Shown: piece by piece, positions 49,401 to 64,000 of the stretch
Position numbering within the stretch: the first letter of the stretch is position 1
Layout: every line of letters starts with the position of its first letter
Assembly: GCF_026914265.1 (NCBI RefSeq)
Contig: NC_069130.1
Coordinates: forward strand, 4,467,182 to 4,531,181
Direction of reading: 5' to 3'
Length of the DNA stretch: 64,000 nucleotides
Origin: Mya arenaria
Taxonomy: Eukaryota > Mollusca > Bivalvia > Myida > Myidae
Program-made: the position numbers and the translations under genes
Notes under the pieces: generated by a model
The model's database searches: none
What the model was told of the DNA's origin: nothing
The model's input: the letters and a program-made list of their open reading frames with translations, nothing else

Positions 49401-52400
49401 TTTCATCAAAGCTGACTGTGTGCCAACTATCAAGGTGACTGCCTGTTCTTCTGTAGGAACAGATGTGAGGCCACGTCCAAGCCGAACTCGCCAGAACTAA
49501 TCAAAGCTGTCTTGCGCAAACCATATGCTGCAACCGCGGGTGATGGACGGTTTCCGAAGACATGTACTTTCATCCTATACTCGATCAATTTCTTGTTTGT
49601 ATCATTGTCCTGATACCATAATAATCTGAGGAAGTTTCTATGTTCTTCATTCACATTAAAACAGTAGAACATCTGTTGGATATCAGCTGTCACTGCTATT
49701 GGTTCCTTCCGAAATCGTAACAACACACCAAGAAGGTTGTTTGTGAGATCTGGTCCAGACATAAGGACATCATTCAATGACAAATCTTGAAAGTTTGCCG
49801 AGGAATCAAACACGACGCGGATCTGGTCAACTTTTTTCGGATGATACACACCGAATATAGGTAAATATCAACATTCTTCGTTGGGTTTCAGTTCTGGTGC
49901 TACTTCGGCATGTCCATTTTCAAGGATTTTGCTCATAAATTCAACGAAATGTTGTTTCTTTGCTGGGTTCTTTTTCAGGCTCACATGCAATAATTTGGCG
50001 CGCCGTTCTGCCAAAACCTTGTTGTTGGGTAAACGCGGCCTATTAGACTTGAATGGTAACGGAGCTGTCCAGTTGCCAGCTGGACCACGAACGAAGTTTT
50101 CATTCATCAAGCTGATGAATTCTCTATCTTCCACTGAGAGACCTGGCTTATCATCGTCTTTTGTTTTCCTGAAGATTTCACAATCCTGGCTAAGTGGATT
50201 ATATTCTTCTTTACAAAGGAAACTGTTTGTACAGGGAGATAACACAGTGTTTCTACCTTCACTAGAGATACACGTTTTGTTCACAGTTAATGTGAGATTG
50301 TCTACCTGAATGTTTCTACTTCCTAAGCACGCTTCACCCACAATTACCAAGCCTAGTGCTAATTTCTGAGCGTAAGGTGTGTCTTTAGGTCCTATTCTCT
50401 GGTCATGAACTACATGAGCTTCTATCAAGTCCCTACCAATTAAGATCTGAATGTTAATATCATTGTTGACCTGCGGTATTTCGCGTTCAATGTTATTCAA
50501 ATGATCATAGCATGCGGCTATTTCTGGCGTAGGGATTTCGTTTCTGTTGTTTGGTATATTCTTACATTCTAACACTGACGGGAGTTCAAATTCTTTGTCG
50601 CCAAGAAGGTTTGATATCATAAGGCTAGAAACTTTTCGACCACATGTCACTTTGGTGCCACTACAAGAATTCACAGAATACTCAATTATTTCACTATCTT
50701 CTAGATTCAAAGTGTCTAATAAGCTTGGACTAACTAATGTACGATTGGACTGGTCGTCTATTATTGCGTAAGTATTTACTTTGTTGTCTTTGTTTCCTTT
50801 ATCATCAATGAAAACTGGCACAATTTTAGCTTACGACTTTCCAGGAAATTTCTTAGATCCACATACTTGAGTGCATGAGTTGTTCACTGTTTCAGTTGGC
50901 ACCGTTCTCTCCCCGCCATGACGGCTGTCGATGTGCATGGCGGTATTATGTGACTTTCCACATTCTTCACACTTAATGTTCTCTTTACAATCTTTTGACT
51001 GATGGCTATTCCCAAAACACTTAAAACAAAGGCCTCCTTTCTTCAGTAGTGTCCGTTTGTCTGTGAACGATTTTGCCTTAAATTGTCTACATTGGCCGAG
51101 AGGATGTGACTTTCCCGGATGGAGGGCACAATTTGCATTTTCTGAAGACTTTTCAACATCTGTTTTTCTAGCGTGAACTACAGATCTTATTGGTTCCATT
51201 TTTCCACTTATTTTTGTCACAAATTGTTTTGATTCAGCTGGGAGCTGGAAACTTGGATCATTTCGAATCCTTGACTGTTTCTGAATGAATTCAACCAACA
51301 ACGAGAATGGTGGATGAGCAAGACCATGTAATTCCTTGTAGTTGCTTGCAATATTCACCCACTTTTCTAGCATGAAATTTGGCATTTTGCCCAATATTGG
51401 TGTGATTCCAACACTTGAATCAAAGTACGAAAGAGCGACTTCATATTTTTCATTTCCCTTGAGTGTTTGTTTTTCCATCAAAATGTCACCGAGTTCATAT
51501 AGCTTACTATAGTCTCTTTGTGTAATTTTCGGGAATGCTTGTAATTTTGCTGTTAGAGCCGAAAATACGCTATCTACTGTTCCGTATCTTTCGTCTAGAC
51601 GTTGCCATAATAGTTTAACGGCTTTTGCTGCATTGTCCACACATGATGATTTAAGACTAATGGCATGTTTCCTAGATTCAGTGCCAAGCCATTTAATAAG
51701 CAAGTCTAATGTTTCTGAAGCAGACAAGTCCATTTCTTTCACTACATTAGTAAAAGTACCCTTCCACGCTTGGTAATTTTCTGATTTGTCACTAAACTGT
51801 ATTAATCTTGATAAAGTCAAGTCCTTCTTTAACAAAAACTTTGTGATGTCCTGCATTTGGTTCACATTGTCACTAATTGTTAGTTTTGCATGTTGGGTGT
51901 GATCGTTATGCTTCTCCGCAGACATGTTCACAAATTCAAACACTCTTTGGGCTTTTTGTTCAACTGGCACATGTAATGACTGTGAATTTCTTTCACTGTT
52001 TTCTAAGGCATCCACCTCTGCCTGTAACTCTGCAGCAATTTGTTCCTCTTTCAAAAGGTTCAATTGAATTTCAATGTCTTTCTTCTCTCTTGCAGCAGCG
52101 GCTTCTGCGACAAGTCTTTTTTCTGAGTGAGTCTCTGAATGTTTGTATTTCAGTCTCTCTTGATTTACTGATTGATTTTTCCTCTTCAAGTTTCTGAATG
52201 GAAAGGTCACGTCTTGTTTCTCTCAAAAAGTCCAAATACTTCTGAAGTACAAGGCGATATGAATTAACTTTTGAATTAAGTACTGTTTCAATAGCTAGAA
52301 GTGATTCATACGAACATTCCTCAATACTTGCACTTATAGTGTCCTTCACTGCTTCCCACTCAGTTTTCAATGAAGATGCGTATTTCTGATTCACTTGCTC

Positions 52401-52485
52401 GAATTCCTCCATTGCTTTGAAGGTAAGTGATCGGATCCTCAGTTGAGTCTTGTCTGAATGGTCCATGTTAGTCTAGTCTTCTTAC

Positions 52486-52992
52486 TATAACTGCCTCAAT
52501 GTTGTCTAATAAACAAATAACAGCCATGTAAACCATACCATCTTTATTGGTGTCAAATCGGTAAGAAGCTGAAAACAGACAATAGTTCTCATATACATAG
52601 TGTTCCTTACAATATGTACTTGAATATTTTAACAAAATCTAAGTTAACTTAAAGAATTGCCATAAAAAACACATTTGGTACGAACAGGTCATAGTCCGAA
52701 AGCGTACAAAAATTAATCGAGGAATTTCCATATAAAAACGAATTATTACAAATTGACACTTTGCTGAATTGTAAACTATACATTTATCTATCAAAATACA
52801 CCAAAAATATGATAAAACTTACACTGTGCGGACTCTAAATGGACATTCAACATAAAAATCTTCTTTAACATGTGCGAAAACGTTTTTCTTACGAATGAAA
52901 AATGAAACCAAAGATAAGACAACTACCACAAAGTGAAATTACCGGCAAGACAAAACAGTTCGCATAAAATGCGAATATACAGTTCCATGACA
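52486..52992 (-). repeat. Upstream (5') LTR of the BEL/Pao element
   Basis: Same ends as the other LTR. The gag-like start codon (52464-52466) comes only about 20 bases after this LTR, and I see no usual TGG primer-binding site in that gap. Confidence 0.92.
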
Positions 52993-52997
52993 GTAGC

Positions 52998-53842
52998 AAT
53001 ACCGTGTTTTCTGCACATTTCTTTTAAATTTAACTTGGTATCCTTCATAAGAATAATTCAATTTGACATTTGTTCATCCTGTTTTGAACAATTGTATCAA
53101 GTGTGTTAAATCTTATTTGGATGTAACAGTGCATCTTTAAGCGCTTTGATTTCTTGACGCTTAAACTAGTATATACGCAATGTCGCACACTTGCATTAAG
53201 AGCTGTATTATTTACATTTTTACCGGATCTGATATATTTTCTGCGTAATTAAGTTCATTGTTTACATAAAATAATGTGTATCCAGCTAACGTTAATCTGT
53301 TTGTAATTATTTCCAAGCCCCATTTTACAGAGAATAGTGGCTAACAGTATCCGTTTGGGCGTGCATACTTACTAGATCTGTAGAAGACAATACGGTTTCA
53401 CCAGGCAAATAATCATATTGTATATACAAACTTTGTGTAAAAGCATTGAAATGTCATATATTCGGATACATAGTTCATAAACTAGGTTTATAATAGAGGA
53501 GTGTACTTTTGGATTGTTTGAATATACGCAATAGCTTGAAAAGAGGTTTAGAGAGTTTGTAATTATCGTTGCATAACTAAACAATAAAATCGGATGCAAG
53601 GCTGTGCTCGGCTAATGCCATACTTGGTTTATAAAAGAAGATGTGCAAGGGAAACTAAGCTTATTTTTGCTTTATTTAATGGATAATTGACCATCCTCTG
53701 CCGGACAACCTCTTATCTTGTTTACTTATTGGAATATTACTGAACGAATACGATCTCCTATTTGAAAGCGGAACGCCAAGCGCAGATGAAAACCATCTTA
53801 ACAGTGACAACATGTTCGGAATGAAACCGTAACTGTTTCGAT
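52998..53842. other. 5' flank of the lectin gene
   Basis: Lies between the BEL/Pao target duplication and the lectin start codon. AT-rich. No clear TATA box or other promoter motif could be fixed. The segment resumes the sequence interrupted by the BEL/Pao insertion. Confidence 0.4.
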
Positions 53843-60274
<6,432 letters not shown>

Positions 60275-61154
60275 AAGAATGGTGGACTTTACATTCGAGC
60301 AGCTTAACAGCGAAATTAATTCAGTATATTGCATTTTTTATTATAACACTTACAATAAAAAGCGATTTAATCATTCCATATACTAACGTATTGCTCCGCA
60401 TGGTTTCTTCGATGTCTAGTTGTTGGTGTGGTGGACCTTTTCTAGCATTTATGATCTTTATCGGACATACTCAGTTAAAGTTTTCTTTTGAAAAGCCTTC
60501 TCTAAATTGTTAAAGCATCGATGTTTTACTTAAAGAATTTAAGATATAACATAAAATATCATTATGATATAGATGTACAGCTTATCCTCACAGTATGTAT
60601 GAGTAGGCATATACCGATTCAAGTATGCGAAAGCATGGTTTTAAAATGGAAATAAAAAAGGTGATCATATTCAATGCCACATACGTATACATAATTATAT
60701 CAGAAGAAAGGAAGTGTTTTAACAAGAAAACACACATTGTGTAATGCTGATAAATATTTCAATGGTTCAGAAGCTTTAATTATGTACAATTATTTTCATG
60801 AAGATGACCATTTATTTAATAACATATATTGTATGCGAATGTGTGCCTCAATGTAAAATTTAGATGATGTTTTGTCTCAATGTGTCTAGACACCTACCTG
60901 ATTTTGTAAGAGTGAATGTACCACACATTGTAAGAAAATATATTGACTTCTCTGCGACAAACACATGAACGAGCTGGTGCAAAGGTAACAGCAAAAACAT
61001 TTGTCGAAACCGAGACATTACCAAGACTGATAAAGGTATCTGCTATTTAGATAATTCTGGTTTAACAAATAAATGCTATATTCTGACAGATAATTTCATT
61101 TTGACTATAATTGTACATCAATGAATGAATTGTATGTTTTGAAGCCGTACTACT
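60275..61154. other. 3' flank of the lectin gene
   Basis: AT-rich. AATAAA-type signals (for example near 60353) could end the lectin transcript. No further exon recognised. Confidence 0.4.
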
Positions 61155-61994
61155 GCTAATGACGACCAATTACATTTATAGATTATGGCATATATGCATT
61201 AGAATTTATGAGGGTCATAAAGCGGACAGGTGTACTTATTTTCGATGGTTTAACGGTAGGTATTCCGATTGAATACGGACATATGGGATTAGACTATTAT
61301 ATACTATACACACCGTCAATGACAGAGGTGACTGAGGTCGCGCTTGTTGAGTAAAGCTAACATAGTCTAAGCGATGCTGCGTTGTAGGTGAATGAGGTCG
61401 ATCGCGTCGCATGTGAATTTGTTTATGATTTGCTTTGTATTGTAGAGGGTAGAGCCTAACTGGTCTTGGAGAAGGTTCTTTGCTCGGAGATGAAGCCGAC
61501 CTATTGGAGATGCTACTTCTATCACACCGGAAAGACACCGCTGAATTCAGTCGTGCCGAGAATCTTCATTTGGCATCACCCGTGCCATATGAGTCACGCA
61601 CTCTGACGCAATACTTTTCATTTAATTTATTTAACACTTATGTAACCATAATTATGAGATTTTAATAGATGAATTCAATTTAAATTAACTTAACAAAAAT
61701 ATAAATTCAAAACAAAACAAAATTACCCTGAAAAGCCTTGATACTGAAGGAACTTTTTGGCGTATGCAGTGAATAAAAATAACTGCGCGTCATTACGTCA
61801 ATAAACATCATCGAACGCGCATTTGGCGAAATCACAAAACTGCTTTTTCTATGGTTTTTTTTTCACAAAAAGATGTCATTAAAGCTGTGCTAGAAAAATC
61901 ATGTGTTTCTGTTTCGGATAGAGAATCGCAGTAGCCCTTGGGCCGGATGTTTCCATCCAGAACGGAAACACATGAAAGATGTTATTAGTATCAC
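61155..61994. repeat. Dispersed repeat block, copy 1
   Basis: Shares its order of phrases with 62790-63582: ATTACATTTATAGATTATGG, CTAAGCGATGCTGCGTTGTA, GGTGAATGAGGTCGATCGCG, TATGAGTCACGCACTCTGAC and CATTTGGCGAAATCAC. The right part has CATGTGTTTC at one end and GGAAACACATGA at the other, a foldback of about 85 bases. Confidence 0.8.
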
Positions 61995-62789
61995 AGGGAA
62001 AGCCAACCTCGCCTTGGTGATGCTGCTTAGCACGGGGATTGACACCGAGCCGTAGTAGGGAAACTGCGAATCGTGAGATCACAGCCGACCTCTTCATGCA
62101 GATGCCAAGTTCCGAACGAGGGAATCTGACATCATCTAGACTATGCTGGGTTGCAAACGGTTTGCAGCGCTTTTGGCGAGTGGCGCTGATCAACTCTATT
62201 ACAAATGCTAGTGAAGGCTAAATATTCTTGGGTACGCTGTGATGGAGTTGATTCGCCTTGATGCCGTTTAGGAGATTCTGCGTAAGAGGTATATACGGTC
62301 TGTCAGCTCAAGGATATCGATCGCATGCAAGTGAAGCTGGTATCGTTAAGAAAATGTTGGAAAGTGCGGGGCCGAAGCTTATCGTGAAGATGGTCTGTTG
62401 CGCGGTGTGAACCGTACCCACTCTATGAGGTTCTGCTTTGGAAAGGAGAAAAGCCGGCCTCGTGCACGAGATGCTGCTTAACACGTGGTAATAAGTAGAC
62501 CTTCTATTGAATATGCTGCATAGCCCGGGGAGATAGAAAAGCCAACTTCTCTTATAGATATTAACTTGACGAGCTGCGCTTCAGAATGTGTTTCCTTATT
62601 TATACGAACTCTTTCGACTAGGTCATCGTTTTCTATTTAGCTACTAAGTGATATTATCTAAGGGTTTGCTCATAATGGTTACATGCAGATGTCAATAGGA
62701 CAGTGCGTGGATAGCGCGAACAGTCCATCGCTTTAGCGTCTGTTTTGGTTAGAGCTCGGGTTACTTCTCCAACCTTTGGAGCTTATCAG
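61995..62789. repeat. Region between the two repeat copies, with related short motifs
   Basis: AAAGCCAACCTCGCCTTGG and GATGCTGCTTAGCACGG, with their variants (GCCGGCCTCGTGCACGAGA, GATGCTGCTTAACACG), recur three or four times at irregular spacing. These are diverged units of the same family as the flanking copies. Confidence 0.5.
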
Positions 62790-63582
62790 GCTAATGACGA
62801 CCCATTACATTTATAGATTATGGCATATATGCAATATTCCGATCGAATACGGACATGTGGGATTAGACTATCATATATTATACACACCGTCAATGGCAGC
62901 GGTGATCGAGGTCGCGCGCATGGTGAGTAAAGCTAGCATAGTCTAAGCGATGCTGCGTTGTAGGTGAATGAGGTCGATCGCGTCGCATGTGAATAAATTG
63001 TTTATGATGTGCTTTGTATTGTAGAGGGTAAAGCCGATCTGGTCTTGGAGAAGGTTCTTTGCTCGGAGGTGAAGCCGACCTATTGGAGATGCTACTTCTA
63101 TCACACCGGAAAGACACCGCTGAATTCAGTCGTGCCGAAAAACTCCATTTGGCATCACCCGTGCCAGATGAGTCACGCACTCTGACGCAATACTTTTCAT
63201 TTTTATTTCATTTATTTTACACTTTATGTAACCATAATTTTGAGATTTTAATAGATGAATTCAATTAAAATTAACTTAACAAAAATATAAATTCAAAACA
63301 AAACAAAATTACCCTGAAAGGCCTTGATACTGAAGGAACCTTTTTGGCGTATGCAGTGAATAAAAATAACTGCGCGTCATTACGTCAATAAACATCATCG
63401 AACGCGCATTTGGCGAAATCACAAAACTGCGGTTTTCTGTGTATTTTTTTCACAAAAAGATGTCATTTAAGCTGTGCTAGAAAAATCATGTGTTTCTGTT
63501 TCGGATAGAGAATCGCAGTAGCCCTTGGGTCGGATTTTTCCACCCGGAACGGAAACACATGACAGATATTATTAGTATCACT
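62790..63582. repeat. Dispersed repeat block, copy 2
   Basis: Close relative of 61155-61994, about 1.6 kb further on, with small indels (copy 1 has extra sequence after GGCATATATGCA). Its right end cuts into mariner transposase sequence. Confidence 0.8.
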
Positions 63583-63798
63583 GTCCCTCACTGAATTTAT
63601 GCCACTTTCACTCACGACTGACGGTCTGCCACTCTGCTTTAAATCACACATATTTCCATGCCCATCACTGAGACGTCTATGCCAGCGAAAAACCAAAGCC
63701 CTTGAAAATGTTGGCTTTAATTTATCCCTTGTTAGAAACGTGTACATATTTTTATGAGTCATCCCGCTACGAACACAGTGTTTGATTATATCACGCTG
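63583..63798 (-). pseudogene. Mariner-like transposase N-terminal fragment
   Basis: The minus strand reads QRDIIKHCVRSGMTHKNMYT, then VFRWHRRLSDG and KQSGRPSV, ending GINSVRDS. This is the HTH_48 DNA-binding region of Tc1/mariner transposases (compare the family's FxWHKRFxxG and SGRPS motifs). A stop lies just upstream of QRD, and the downstream part, including the DD34D catalytic domain, is missing. Copy 2 of the dispersed repeat begins where the match ends, so the transposon was probably broken by that insertion. Confidence 0.7.
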
Positions 63799-64000
63799 CT
63801 ATGTGCAGTGCGTCAACGTTTGAAAATGTTTCTGACATCTTCGAAATACATCTATTCGTTTATCGTTACAAACGTCTATACAGTTAGATGGCATCAATAA
63901 TTTGTGCAGTGATGCAGCTGACGTCATACTGTCGTCATATGTTTTGACGTAACGTTTTGGTGTCTATTATTCAGACGGAGTAGTATATCGTCTTAAACTA

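Larger units (their letters stand above)
45964..52992 (-). mobile_element. BEL/Pao LTR retrotransposon, young but broken
   Basis: Two LTRs of 506 and 507 bp (45964-46469 and 52486-52992) flank a minus-strand coding region, and GTAGC on both outer sides (45959-45963 and 52993-52997) is a 5-bp target duplication. Parts in element order, approximate: coiled-coil gag with DUF1759 and a CFKCFGNSHQSKDC zinc knuckle, about 52.5-50.9 kb; DUF1758-type aspartic protease (AIIDDQSN), 50.8-49.9; reverse transcriptase, 49.85-49.4; A17-type linker, 49.3-49.0; RNase H (YNDAS, YYSDSK), 49.0-48.6; integrase with HHCC finger and DDE core (GVDTFGPW, SDRGTNF, GGVWERM), 48.1-47.4; DUF5641 tail, 47.2-46.9. A GACGGGGAG polypurine tract abuts the downstream LTR. 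The frame is broken at about three or four points. The LTRs differ by one base in a homopolymer on my reading, so insertion is recent. Confidence 0.93.

Overview
The window looks like a bivalve (or closely related mollusc) nuclear genome. It is AT-rich, with small exons and GT-AG introns. Genes are of kinds expanded in bivalves: an ACSF2-like acyl-CoA synthetase, an IFI44-like TLDc/GTPase protein and a PAN-sushi-C-type-lectin secreted protein. A very large share is tandem repeat, foldback elements and LTR elements. Nothing points to a prokaryote or organelle. Species cannot be fixed from the sequence alone.

Layout: 1-1.5 kb, minus-strand 5' end of an unidentified gene. 1.79-5.58 kb, non-autonomous LTR element with 530-bp LTRs that I read as identical and a 4-bp target duplication. 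8.2-22.0 kb, minus-strand acyl-CoA synthetase pseudogene whose first intron holds a 10.2-kb minisatellite with a 68-bp unit and about 2.7-kb higher-order repeats. 23.5-24.2 kb, unidentified interrupted minus-strand coding block next to a foldback DNA transposon (24.2-24.7 kb). 25.0-31.2 kb, intact seven-coding-exon IFI44-like gene with an ISRE-like box upstream. 31-46 kb, gene-poor, with three unrelated minisatellites (21, 73 and 16 bp), foldback repeats and poly-G runs. 45.96-52.99 kb, BEL/Pao LTR retrotransposon on the minus strand, young by its LTRs but broken inside. 53.8-60.3 kb, intact five-exon secreted lectin gene with a second copy of the foldback transposon in intron 2. 61-63.6 kb, duplicated dispersed repeats, then a mariner transposase fragment.

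The two intact genes both read as innate-immunity genes (an interferon-response-like GTPase and a secreted recognition lectin). They are about 22.6 kb apart on the same strand and nothing shows that they act together. The most unusual structure is the higher-order 68-bp array inside a decaying gene. Exon boundaries were found by eye from splice sites, phase and protein motifs; no database search was possible.
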